A stretch of DNA of 43,985 nt from Carboxylicivirga sediminis (GTDB lineage: Bacteria > Bacteroidota > Bacteroidia > Bacteroidales > Marinilabiliaceae), in assembly GCF_018156225.1 (NCBI RefSeq), contig NZ_JAGTAR010000045.1, forward strand, positions 1 through 43,985, in the 5' to 3' direction. This document shows, piece after piece, positions 1 to 7,774 of the stretch. The translations under genes and the position numbers were made by a program. A model generated the notes under the pieces. It was not told the origin of the DNA. It saw only the letters and a list, made by a program, of their open reading frames with translations, and did no database searches. The number at the start of each line of letters is the position of its first letter. Position 1 is the stretch's first letter.

Positions 1-96
1 ATCACCGTAGCTCGCTACGCTTCTGAAATTCGCATTGTAAATCAGTTATTTAAGAAATTTTGAGCTTTGTAATTTTAATCGAACTCAGGTTAATAA
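1..96 (-). repeat. Dispersed repeat, left copy (inverted relative to right end)
   Basis: This stretch aligns with the reverse complement of the last ~90 bases of the window. Both copies share a 13-base identical block (here 79-91, read TCGAACTCAGGTT) and a 14-base palindrome (here 6-19, CGTAGC-TC-GCTACG). Between them lie alignable AT-rich blocks such as ATTTTGAGC and GTAATTTTA. The strand label is arbitrary and only marks orientation opposite to the other copy. The repeat probably continues outside the window. No coding potential is visible. Confidence 0.75.
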
Positions 97-142
97 GAAA
101 TTCACTTGATCATTAGCTTTTTAGAGCAGGACCTTTCTATCA

Positions 143-709
143 CTAAAACAGGCGTACACCTAACCTTACTGAAAAGCGGTTGTAGCTTATCTTTCGCTTA
201 ACATGGCTCACCATCCAGTCGCTTCGTGTGAACTCAAACTCATGATATCTGTACCCAATGGCTACAAATACATTGTAATTATGCCGGCTGGGAAACAAAT
301 AGCCCACCTCTGTATTGAAGAAAGCACCTCCTTTGGTATCTGTAATTTCCATATCCATAAACTCCATATCTTCCAGAGCTATTGCATAACCAGGTGCCAG
401 GCTCCAGTAATAGGCTGCTTTTTTCCGTTGAGGTAGCATTAGTTTCAGCTTGGGCCCGAGTGGTAATACCATTACATCAAACCATTCCAGTCCTGTTACA
501 AGTCCCATTGATAGGTTTTGGTTGAGTTGATAATGGTGCTCCATCCAGAATGATGTAATATGAGGTTGCTCGTCGCCTGATGAGCCTATAAGCATACCAA
601 TGGATGTATAGTTAAAGTAACCTTTGGTTTTGTTAGCAAGCGTGTTATCGTCCTGGGCGAATACAATGGTAACCAGGAACAAGCTAAAAAGGGTGATATG
701 TTTTTTCAT
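143..709 (-). CDS. Small outer-membrane beta-barrel-like protein
   Basis: A protein of about 188 residues when started at the ATG ending at 709 (MKKHITLF...). The frame stays open to 781, but the inner Met is followed directly by a typical signal peptide (hydrophobic LFSLFLVTIVFAQ, cleavage after A-Q likely), so it is preferred. The mature part has alternating aromatic/polar stretches, repeated Y/F-x-Y patterns and a terminal Phe (RLGVRLF), all typical of an outer-membrane barrel of about 8 strands. The specific role is unknown. It is divergent from the lipoprotein gene at 860, with about 150 bases between them holding both promoters. Confidence 0.7.
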   Translation of the reverse strand: MKKHITLFSLFLVTIVFAQDDNTLANKTKGYFNYTSIGMLIGSSGDEQPHITSFWMEHHYQLNQNLSMGLVTGLEWFDVMVLPLGPKLKLMLPQRKKAAYYWSLAPGYAIALEDMEFMDMEITDTKGGAFFNTEVGYLFPSRHNYNVFVAIGYRYHEFEFTRSDWMVSHVKRKISYNRFSVRLGVRLF

Positions 710-859
710 AGGTGTGGTTTTAAGAGATAGATTGATTTTTATTCGAATAGTTGCGTCATCTTTCAAATTAATCCTACGCAACCATTCATTAAAATCTGCA
801 TCTAATGTTATGACAGAATGAGGATTACCATTGTTCTCAATATTTAAAAACCCGATACT

Positions 860-2125
860 ATGAAAAAAATCAGACCCCTGTTCATCGCTTTAACCATTGG
901 TTTAAGCTGCTTTTCCTGTAGCGATAAGATTGAAGAAACTTACCTTGTAAACACTCCTGAGTATTTAAGTTATGAAGACTTAAGGGCCTCCTATACCATG
1001 AAAAGTGCTCAGTCTATTTATCAACCAGGTAAGATTTATTTTAAGGACCAGTTCATTTTCATTAATGAGTATCAAAAAGGTATTCATATTATTGATAATT
1101 CTCAGCCTGAACAGCCGCAGAAATTGTCTTTTCTGGAGATACCCGGAAACATTGATATGGCCATCAAAGGCACCATGCTATATGCCGATAGTTATATTGA
1201 TTTGGTAACACTCGACATCAGTGATATCAACAATGTTGTTGAGGTGGATAGAGATGAAGATGTATTTCCATACATCATTCCTGCATTTAACGAAGGCATC
1301 GTTTCCGAGGTCGACGAATCGAAAGGGGTTATTGTGGGGTATAGTGTAAGTGCCGAAACGGTGAAAGTGAAAAGAGATGAGCTAATGTATGGTACATTTC
1401 CGATGTGGGAATCGACTTTTTTTACTGCTGATGCTTTATCATCAGCCAAGGTTAACGGAGGTGGAAGTGGCACTGGTGGATCCATGGCACGATTTACGAT
1501 ATATGATGATTATCTGTATGCAATAGATAAGGCATCGTTACACCTGTTTGATATATCTGTTAATTCCAATCCTTCATTTACGAAGCAAATACCTATTAGC
1601 TGGCAAATAGAAACCTTGTTCCCTTATAATAAAAACCTGTTTATTGGTGCCCAGAGAGGTATGTTTATTTACAGTTTGCAGAATCCGGCTAATCCGGAGT
1701 TTATCTCAGAATTCAGGCATGCAACGGCTTGCGACCCGGTGGTTGTGGAAGGTGACTATGCCTACGTTACCCTGCGTGGTGGCAATTTGTGCGGAGCCAT
1801 CGAAAGTCAGTTAAACGTAATTGATATCAGCACGCTAGAATATCCAGAAATGGTTGAAGCGTATGCCATGAAAGAACCCTACGGATTGGGCATAGATAAT
1901 GGTTTGTTATTTATATGCGATGGCAGTGCTGGTTTAAAGGTGTACGATGCCAATGATCCTTATGCGATTGACGATCATTTGGTAGCTCACTATCCGGATA
2001 TCAATGCTTTTGATGTGATTCCTTTGGGCAATATTTTGCTGATGATTGGAGAGGATGGTTTATACCAGTACGACTATTCATCTGTTGATCAGATTAAACT
2101 GCTAAGCCATATTGCGATAAATTAG
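860..2125 (+). CDS. LVIVD-repeat beta-propeller lipoprotein
   Basis: 421 aa lipoprotein. The signal peptide ends in a lipobox-like LSCFSC with Cys20 as the probable acylation site, followed by S-D-K. The mature protein contains repeats of the form hhYhhDxxxGLxhhDhSdPxxP (for example around residues 65-85, 218-236, 250-275 and 335-360), which matches the LVIVD/YVTN-type propeller repeats of Bacteroidota surface proteins. Propellers of this type usually mediate binding rather than catalysis, and no catalytic motif is apparent. It is monocistronic, with a strong terminator shortly downstream. The substrate or partner cannot be told from sequence. Confidence 0.75.
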   Translation: MKKIRPLFIALTIGLSCFSCSDKIEETYLVNTPEYLSYEDLRASYTMKSAQSIYQPGKIYFKDQFIFINEYQKGIHIIDNSQPEQPQKLSFLEIPGNIDMAIKGTMLYADSYIDLVTLDISDINNVVEVDRDEDVFPYIIPAFNEGIVSEVDESKGVIVGYSVSAETVKVKRDELMYGTFPMWESTFFTADALSSAKVNGGGSGTGGSMARFTIYDDYLYAIDKASLHLFDISVNSNPSFTKQIPISWQIETLFPYNKNLFIGAQRGMFIYSLQNPANPEFISEFRHATACDPVVVEGDYAYVTLRGGNLCGAIESQLNVIDISTLEYPEMVEAYAMKEPYGLGIDNGLLFICDGSAGLKVYDANDPYAIDDHLVAHYPDINAFDVIPLGNILLMIGEDGLYQYDYSSVDQIKLLSHIAIN

Positions 2126-2162
2126 TTCTGTCACAACTAAACATACTAACTATATTAAAAGG

Positions 2163-2193
2163 AGCTGTTTCATCATTGAGACAGCTTTTTTTT
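2163..2193 (+). terminator. Rho-independent terminator after LVIVD lipoprotein gene
   Basis: A 10-bp stem (2163-2172 with 2177-2186, one G-T wobble), 4-base loop and a following run of 8 T. It starts about 37 bases after the stop codon of the upstream gene. Confidence 0.85.
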
Positions 2194-2282
2194 ACATATG
2201 TTACCCCAAGGTCTGACTCAAACTGGCTATTATTGCATTTTTTGTAAATTGCGCATTAAGACTAAACTAACAGCATATCTGA

Positions 2283-3704
2283 ATGAAGAAATTAGCATTG
2301 CATTGGAAAATAATTATCGGTTTGTTTTTAGGGATTATCTGGGCTATTCTCTCAGGCTTTTTCGGGTGGAGTGAGTTTACCACTAACTGGCTGGCTCCCT
2401 GGGGACGTATTTTTATTAATCTGCTGAAACTGATAGCCATTCCTTTAGTGCTGTTTTCTATTATTGGCGGTATTGTTGGATTGGGCGATCCAAAGCACCT
2501 TGGACGTATGGGGATAAGAACCCTGGTACTGTATTTGAGCACTACTGTTATTGCTGTTTCGCTGGGTTTGCTTATAGTTAATGTAGCTAAACCCGGCACC
2601 TGGATGGATGAAACGGTGCGGAAAGAAAATCGTATTGCCTATGAGCTTTGGGCCCAACAAGAAGGGGAGGAAGTGCATGATGATATCAATATGCTGGCCG
2701 ATCCGGTTAATAGTGAATTAATTGCAGAAGTGGCTAAGCGCAGAGGTTTTGACGAAGATGAGAATGTGCAATCTCGGCTCAAACAGGTCGAAAGCCAAAA
2801 AGATAGCGGACCATTAACTTTTATTGAAGACATGGTGCCTGATAATGTGTTTAAAGCTATGACTGACAATGGGAGCATGCTCAAGGTCATCTTTTTTGCT
2901 CTGTCCTTTGGTATTGCCTTGCTATTTGTACCCAATGACAAGGCACAGCCGGTGATTGCGGTTGTCAATGGCTTAAGCGAAGTGTTTCTGAAAATGGTGG
3001 ACCTGATAATGAAAGGCGCACCGTTTTTTGTGTTTGCTCTAATGGCCGGCATCGTGTCGGAAATGGCCGGTGATAACCCTGTGAAAATATTTGAACTGTT
3101 TAAAGGTCTTACCTGGTATTCATTATCGGTTTTAGGAGGTCTGCTGTTGATGGCTTTTGTGATTTATCCAACTGTGATGAAAGTGTTTGTAAAACGTCTG
3201 AGTTTTAAAGGTTTCTTAAAGGGCATCAGTCCGGCGCAAATGCTCGCGTTTTCTACCAGCTCCAGTGCAGCCACGTTGCCGGTTACATTAGAGTGTGTGG
3301 AAGAAAACCTCGAAGTAGATCCAAAAGTATCGAGCTTTGTGCTGCCCATTGGCGCTACTGTTAATATGGATGGTACCAGTTTGTATCAGGCGGTAGCAGT
3401 TATCTTTCTGGCACAAATGCACATGATTGAACTCGACCTGGCCCAGCAGTTGACTATCATATTAACGGCCACTTTGGCAAGTATTGGTTCGGCAGCCATC
3501 CCAAGTGCCGGATTGGTGATGCTGATGATAGTGCTGAGTTCAGTAGGATTGAACCCGGCATGGATTGGTATCATTTTACCCGTTGACCGTATTTTGGATA
3601 TGGTGCGTACAGTAGTTAATGTGACGGGCGACGCGACAGTAGCCACAGTGATAGGAGAGGTGAGTGCTGGTGAAAATGGGGAGGTTGGCGTGTTTAATGA
3701 TTGA
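2283..3704 (+). CDS. Sodium:dicarboxylate/amino acid symporter (SLC1/GltP family)
   Basis: 473 aa inner-membrane secondary transporter of the DAACS (SLC1) family. Visible family motifs: HP1 serine-rich segment STSSSAATLP (324-333), NMDGT (361-365), HP2 SIGSAAIPSAG (400-410) and the TM8 segment DRILDMVRTVVNVTGD (435-450). In characterised homologues the Arg of DMxRT (here R442) contacts the side-chain carboxylate, so an aspartate/glutamate-type substrate is inferred. A long charged insertion (about 107-183) lies between TM3 and TM4, larger than in GltPh. The last ~13 residues (SAGENGEVGVFND) follow a 23-base segment that is repeated downstream of the next gene, so this C-terminal tail may have been replaced. 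Confidence 0.9.
   Translation: MKKLALHWKIIIGLFLGIIWAILSGFFGWSEFTTNWLAPWGRIFINLLKLIAIPLVLFSIIGGIVGLGDPKHLGRMGIRTLVLYLSTTVIAVSLGLLIVNVAKPGTWMDETVRKENRIAYELWAQQEGEEVHDDINMLADPVNSELIAEVAKRRGFDEDENVQSRLKQVESQKDSGPLTFIEDMVPDNVFKAMTDNGSMLKVIFFALSFGIALLFVPNDKAQPVIAVVNGLSEVFLKMVDLIMKGAPFFVFALMAGIVSEMAGDNPVKIFELFKGLTWYSLSVLGGLLLMAFVIYPTVMKVFVKRLSFKGFLKGISPAQMLAFSTSSSAATLPVTLECVEENLEVDPKVSSFVLPIGATVNMDGTSLYQAVAVIFLAQMHMIELDLAQQLTIILTATLASIGSAAIPSAGLVMLMIVLSSVGLNPAWIGIILPVDRILDMVRTVVNVTGDATVATVIGEVSAGENGEVGVFND
3633..3655 (+). repeat. 23-bp direct repeat, copy 1 (inside symporter 3' end)
   Basis: Codes for A-T-V-A-T-V-I-G of the symporter and is identical over 23 bases to 4311-4333. The sequences diverge right after the repeat. 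Confidence 0.95.
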
Positions 3705-3727
3705 ATAATAGACAAGTCTATAAAATT

Positions 3728-4291
3728 ATGAGAATTTCTATATGCTTCCTTCTGATTCTTTACACGCTAAGTTCATTTGCTAAGAATGATTCAATATACT
3801 GCTACTTTAATGAACAAAGCATTGTTTTAAAGAAAAATGATGTTTTAAATCTATATGGGAAACCTCTAATAAATGATAAAAAGGCGGGATGTTTTAAAGT
3901 TGATAATTCAAAAAAGTGGATTAAATATGGAAAGCTGTATTATGAAGATTTTTATATAGTTTATTATAAAACTTTAGCATTTCATAATTATATGAAGTTT
4001 TACCAAACGACTAATTCATTTATTTTCGAAGGTAATACCCTAAATGCTATTACCACTCTTGATGATGTATTAAGGTTTTACAAGAATAAAGAGGTTTTGG
4101 TCGATCACACTGTTTGTCAATTATTTTCTATTGACAATGAGTTTTACTTTGAGAATGGAGATAAGATAAATCATGTTATTATTGATTCAGAGATGTATGG
4201 AATGATTGAGTTGGTCTTCTATAGTAAAAAGTTGTATGCAATAATTATACATCCACAGGGAGTTTTGGAAGAACTAGAAAAATGGTTATAG
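3728..4291 (+). CDS. Orphan secreted protein of unknown function, AT-rich
   Basis: 187 aa when started at ATG 3728 (MRISICFLLI...). A TTG at 3701 extends the frame but would add only a poor N-terminus before the signal peptide. The signal peptide ends near SSFA-KND. The mature part is rich in Lys, Tyr, Phe, Asn and Ile, with patterns such as LNLYGKP and KYGKLYYEDFYIVYYK; I do not recognise a family with confidence. It is clearly more AT-rich than the genes around it and sits between two copies of a 23-base direct repeat derived from the symporter 3' end, which suggests acquisition by insertion. It could be an accessory or immunity-type protein, but nothing in the sequence proves that. Confidence 0.65.
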   Translation: MRISICFLLILYTLSSFAKNDSIYCYFNEQSIVLKKNDVLNLYGKPLINDKKAGCFKVDNSKKWIKYGKLYYEDFYIVYYKTLAFHNYMKFYQTTNSFIFEGNTLNAITTLDDVLRFYKNKEVLVDHTVCQLFSIDNEFYFENGDKINHVIIDSEMYGMIELVFYSKKLYAIIIHPQGVLEELEKWL

Positions 4292-4304
4292 CAAACATAC
4301 AAGA

Positions 4305-4355
4305 GGTGAAGCGACAGTAGCCACAGTGATAGGTGAAACATCTTCCGAACAGTAG
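4305..4355 (+). pseudogene. Remnant of a symporter 3' end (second copy of C-terminal tail)
   Basis: In frame with the direct repeat, this reads GEATVATVIGETSSEQ and a stop codon, against GDATVATVIGEVSAG... in the intact gene at 2283-3704. The similarity begins at 4305 (GGT GAA versus GGC GAC) and includes 23 identical bases at 4311-4333. No start or upstream coding part belongs to it. It is either the original end of the symporter gene displaced by inserted DNA, or what is left of a deleted paralogue. Confidence 0.75.
4311..4333 (+). repeat. 23-bp direct repeat, copy 2
   Basis: Identical to 3633-3655; the two copies are 678 bases apart and bracket the orphan gene. Confidence 0.95.
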
Positions 4356-4362
4356 CAGGGAA

Positions 4363-4668
4363 TTAATTAGCGGTAGATTGCTGATGTATGATCGGTTTTT
4401 TGCCTTTATTATGAACAGGTGCCCAATATTGGCTCGAATCAACTTTGTGTATCGGCGAAACGCTTTGGGTGTAATTGAGTGAATCAGTGGCAGACAATTC
4501 CACTTTTTCTCCATTTGATAGTATAAGGATAGCTTGGCGCTTGCCAGGTTTAATTTTATCCTTTAACTGAGTTTGGTCGTGCTGACCCTTTAATGTCAGT
4601 GTATAAACCAAGAATATCAGCAAAGGTAGACAGTAGCGTAGTTTTGCATTTTTTAAAGCTTGTTTCAT
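4363..4668 (-). CDS. Small membrane-anchored protein with FecR-like segment
   Basis: 101 aa. An N-terminal hydrophobic helix (about 12-29, YCLPLLIFLVYTLTLKG) is followed by a periplasmic-type tail. Residues about 40-58 (IKPGKRQAILILSNGEKVEL) resemble the stretch that follows the membrane helix in FecR-type anti-sigma proteins of Bacteroidota (PG-x-x-x-A-x-L-x-L-x-D/N-G-x-x-x-x-L). The rest of a FecR protein, including the sensing domains, is absent, and no ECF sigma or SusC/D gene is adjacent. It is either a decayed FecR piece or a distinct small protein; the family link is inference. Confidence 0.5.
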   Translation of the reverse strand: MKQALKNAKLRYCLPLLIFLVYTLTLKGQHDQTQLKDKIKPGKRQAILILSNGEKVELSATDSLNYTQSVSPIHKVDSSQYWAPVHNKGKKPIIHQQSTAN

Positions 4669-4783
4669 TACGATTGTTGTTGGGTGAATTTTATACGAAA
4701 CCTAACTGGTTTAATCAAAAGACACCCAATACAGCATAAGAGGTGACAAAGTATTTGTTATTGATTGTTAAATAGCTATTGAT

Positions 4784-6070
4784 TTATTTTGTCAGTTTAT
4801 AGTCGACCGGAATTTCGAGATGAAAGGAAGTGCCCTTATCTTTTTCTGATTCAAAATACAGCTTTCCTTTAAGTAAATGCGAAAGATTTTTGCTGATGGT
4901 TAATCCAAGTCCGCTTCCGTTAAAGTTGACAAGCTTATTGTCACTATCCTGCTCAAACTGGTTGAATAATCTATCATGTTTTGATTGGCATATGCCCAGT
5001 CCGGTGTCTTCAACAGTAAATTTGATTGAGTCACCAATTATTGTATAATTCAGATAAACATGGCCTTGTAGTGTAAACTTCAGTGCATTAAAAGTTATGT
5101 TGCTCAGTATTTGGTATAGCAGTACAATGTCTGAGTGAATCATTACAGATTCTTCTGGTTTGTTTAGTATTTTGAAATCTACACCGTTAGATGCCTTGAA
5201 TGACAATGATGCCCGAATACGTTCCAATAAGCTATCAGGGCTAAATTTTGATAGCGACACCTTGGTGCTGTCTTCTTCAATCTTCGCTATATTAATGATG
5301 TTATTCAACAGGTTGAGTAAGGTGTGGCCGTTGTCATTGATGATATTGATGTATTCCTTTCTTTCCGCCATTTCCAGGTCGTCCTGCTCCAATAGCTCAG
5401 CAAAACCCAGAATGGCATTCATTGGGGTTCTTATTTCGTGACTCAGATGAGTTACGTATGAGGTTTTAATCCTTTCAGAATGAAGTGCCTCATTACGTTG
5501 ATTGATGACCAGATTTTTAATGTAAATAATAAGAGGTATCTCAAAAATGATAAAAATGAGACATACCATCAGTATATCCAATACTCGCTGAATCTCACTC
5601 GGGTAATAGGTGATTATTCCGGGAAAATAGGCTTCGATGAGTAACAAACCCGGTACATTAATGCCAATAATCAGGTAGGCATACTTTAGTAAATTGTTGT
5701 TTAACAAAAAGGTAAGTAAGGGCACAAAGGCCAGTATGTAAAACAATGTTGGTCCTGAGCTGCCGGCTGTCTCCAGCCACAAAAAGTTGATCATTAAAAC
5801 GACAAATGCAAGGTATAAACGTTTACCAATTCGAAATTTTCTCTTTATGCGTGCCACCCAGTATATGAATGTAACAATTAAGGATGAAGCAAAATTGGAA
5901 TATATTACACTCATCGGGAGACCCAGGAAAGGATTGAATATGGCAGAGATAACTATTAAACACAGTGTTATATGGAGCATGTGTATAAGCACCAACTCCT
6001 GAATTGTGTACTCATCTGGCTTAATTAAAACCAGTTCTTTAATTCTGTTAATATACTGCTTTCCCAACAT
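4784..6070 (-). CDS. Orphan membrane sensor histidine kinase
   Basis: 428 aa. The N-terminal half has about six membrane helices (roughly 28-190) with little periplasmic sequence, so it probably senses within or at the membrane. Then comes a HisKA dimerisation domain with the H-box SHEIRTPMNAILGF (phosphoacceptor H211) and a HATPase_c domain with N-box (N324/N328), G1 DTGLGI (355-360) and G2 GSGLGL (385-390). All catalytic motifs look intact. There is no receiver domain and no response regulator gene in the window, so the partner must be elsewhere. It is monocistronic, with 117 bases of non-coding DNA separating its start from the next upstream gene. Confidence 0.9.
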   Translation of the reverse strand: MLGKQYINRIKELVLIKPDEYTIQELVLIHMLHITLCLIVISAIFNPFLGLPMSVIYSNFASSLIVTFIYWVARIKRKFRIGKRLYLAFVVLMINFLWLETAGSSGPTLFYILAFVPLLTFLLNNNLLKYAYLIIGINVPGLLLIEAYFPGIITYYPSEIQRVLDILMVCLIFIIFEIPLIIYIKNLVINQRNEALHSERIKTSYVTHLSHEIRTPMNAILGFAELLEQDDLEMAERKEYINIINDNGHTLLNLLNNIINIAKIEEDSTKVSLSKFSPDSLLERIRASLSFKASNGVDFKILNKPEESVMIHSDIVLLYQILSNITFNALKFTLQGHVYLNYTIIGDSIKFTVEDTGLGICQSKHDRLFNQFEQDSDNKLVNFNGSGLGLTISKNLSHLLKGKLYFESEKDKGTSFHLEIPVDYKLTK

Positions 6071-6187
6071 CCCGACTCTTTCCTTTTCTGTATGGCATTA
6101 CGAAAAAGTCAGGAGAAAGTTATAAAAAATAACGTATTGTATTAGTGCTTTTGTGAGATTGGAGTTATGGTTCAGATTAGTAGGCGT

Positions 6188-7684
6188 TTAATTGTTGAAT
6201 TTCTTAATGTAAATCCAGAGTCCGGATAACAAAAGCGCGATAGTAGTTAATCCAATAATTGGTACAATGAGAATATAAAATGAACCAATTAAATCCTGGA
6301 AGATTCTGCCTGTATGTATTTCTAATGCCGTATTCCAGAGTGATACAGGTGAAGCATTTTTGATAGATTCCTGCATCGGAGAGAAATAACCATCACGGGT
6401 TAATGTTTGAGCCCCGCTGTTGTAGTCGAAATATACTTCTTGAGTGCCATCCTGGTAATAGCCTGTGGCCATATGTGTACCTATTGGGCGCGACATGCCT
6501 GTATTGGCCTTATGTGGCTGTCTGGTTATATAGTTGAAACAACTGTTATCAAACGGATTCCACAAATAAAGTCCGCTAAAGGAACCAATTAAGTAGTGCT
6601 CTTCACTTTTTTGCTCAAACACATTAATGCCCATCACCGATACAGGAGGTTGATTTGGTACTTTAACCATCTCGGCAAAATCAGCTGTTAAAGCATACAT
6701 GCCGTTAGAAGTAGACACAAAGAAGACCTCATACTTTTGGTTATATCTGATGGCCCTAAGTTGGTCGTACCAGGCATTAGGCGAATCAAGTACGGTAAAA
6801 GGAATGCTTTTAACCTGTGCATTGGCAATGGCAATTAATAGCGGTGGACGCAGAAATATACCGGTAAATGTTGTAAAAACTAACAGTATAATAGCATAGT
6901 AGCCAATCTTATTATGCCATTTTACCGAAAAACGAAACAGTTGCTTATGCTTGCTGGCTGATCTTTGCCTTTTCTTTCTCTGTTTAATCAGAGATGGCGA
7001 AAGAAACCAGATAATACCTGTTACTGAAAGGAAAATAATGATGATGGCGATAATATCCACGATGATTTTTCCACTAAAACCAAGCACTTCACCACTGTGG
7101 AGTAGCCAGATGGTTTTGAACAGGCTGCTTTTACCATCAAAATCATTTGGTGCAGGAAGTTGCATTAATTGATAGGAATTGCTTGTTAAATCAAACTTAG
7201 CAAGCTCACTTCTTGTCAGTACAAGCAGTTGTTGCTTGTGTTCAATTAAATCAGTAATGTGCTCGTTTTCTATATCCAGCGAGATGCAGTTCCACTGATT
7301 GTTGTGGAACTCATAGAGCCCAAACAGGGTGCCGGCAAATAAACGTTGGTTGTTCGTTAGCAGCATGCTGGTCACTTTCCGGTTATCAATTCCCTTATCA
7401 AAGCCCTGATTGAAATCTGTCCATTCATTGGTGGCTGATGATAAGGCCCAGCAACCAATGTTGCCATAAAAGATACTTTGGGTACTGTCGAGCTTTATAC
7501 TTCCCTTAATGGCCGCATTGTTCCAATTATCGTATTGGTAACTCTCTGACAGGTATTGCCGCGGAATATCAATAGAGCTGATAGCTTGCCTGTGGTTTAA
7601 TAAAATGCCTGAAAAAGAAAACAGGATGAGAAAAAAGCAAAGGATGATGCCCGCCCATTTGTGGTATTTGCGCCAGAATTTCAT
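6188..7684 (-). CDS. PepSY-associated TM-type membrane protein with propeller-like periplasmic parts
   Basis: 498 aa, with four clear membrane helices: about 10-29 (W-A-G-I-I-L-C-F-F...), 208-230, 260-278 and 470-494. The opening WRKYHKWAGIILCFFLILFSFSGILLNHR and the later KWHNKIGYYAIILLVFTTFTGIFL match the PepSY_TM family, which includes iron- and reductase-associated membrane proteins; conserved His lie at the helix ends. Instead of an obvious PepSY domain, the two large extracytoplasmic parts carry YWTN/two-component-propeller-like strands (for example TSMLLTNNQRLFAGTLFGLYEF and FFVSTSNGMYALTADF). Substrate is unknown; a role in metal or redox handling at the membrane is inference only. 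Confidence 0.75.
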   Translation of the reverse strand: MKFWRKYHKWAGIILCFFLILFSFSGILLNHRQAISSIDIPRQYLSESYQYDNWNNAAIKGSIKLDSTQSIFYGNIGCWALSSATNEWTDFNQGFDKGIDNRKVTSMLLTNNQRLFAGTLFGLYEFHNNQWNCISLDIENEHITDLIEHKQQLLVLTRSELAKFDLTSNSYQLMQLPAPNDFDGKSSLFKTIWLLHSGEVLGFSGKIIVDIIAIIIIFLSVTGIIWFLSPSLIKQRKKRQRSASKHKQLFRFSVKWHNKIGYYAIILLVFTTFTGIFLRPPLLIAIANAQVKSIPFTVLDSPNAWYDQLRAIRYNQKYEVFFVSTSNGMYALTADFAEMVKVPNQPPVSVMGINVFEQKSEEHYLIGSFSGLYLWNPFDNSCFNYITRQPHKANTGMSRPIGTHMATGYYQDGTQEVYFDYNSGAQTLTRDGYFSPMQESIKNASPVSLWNTALEIHTGRIFQDLIGSFYILIVPIIGLTTIALLLSGLWIYIKKFNN

Positions 7685-7731
7685 GGCTACGAAAATAGAA
7701 ACATTTAAGTAATTGTTTGCCTGTTAGTGAA

Positions 7732-7766
7732 AAATCCCTACAATTCGGGATGAATTGCAGGGATTT
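7732..7766 (-). terminator. Terminator downstream of rsgA
   Basis: Long stem (7732-7746 with 7752-7766, 14 pairs with a single A-C mismatch) around a 5-base loop. On the minus strand the stem is followed by a run of five T. It lies 9 bases past the rsgA stop codon, separating rsgA from the PepSY-type gene. Confidence 0.85.
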
Positions 7767-7774
7767 ATCAATTG

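Noticed and set aside
4245-4514. 89-codon minus-strand gene
   Set aside because: It overlaps the 3' end of the orphan gene, the symporter remnant and the small FecR-like gene in another frame.
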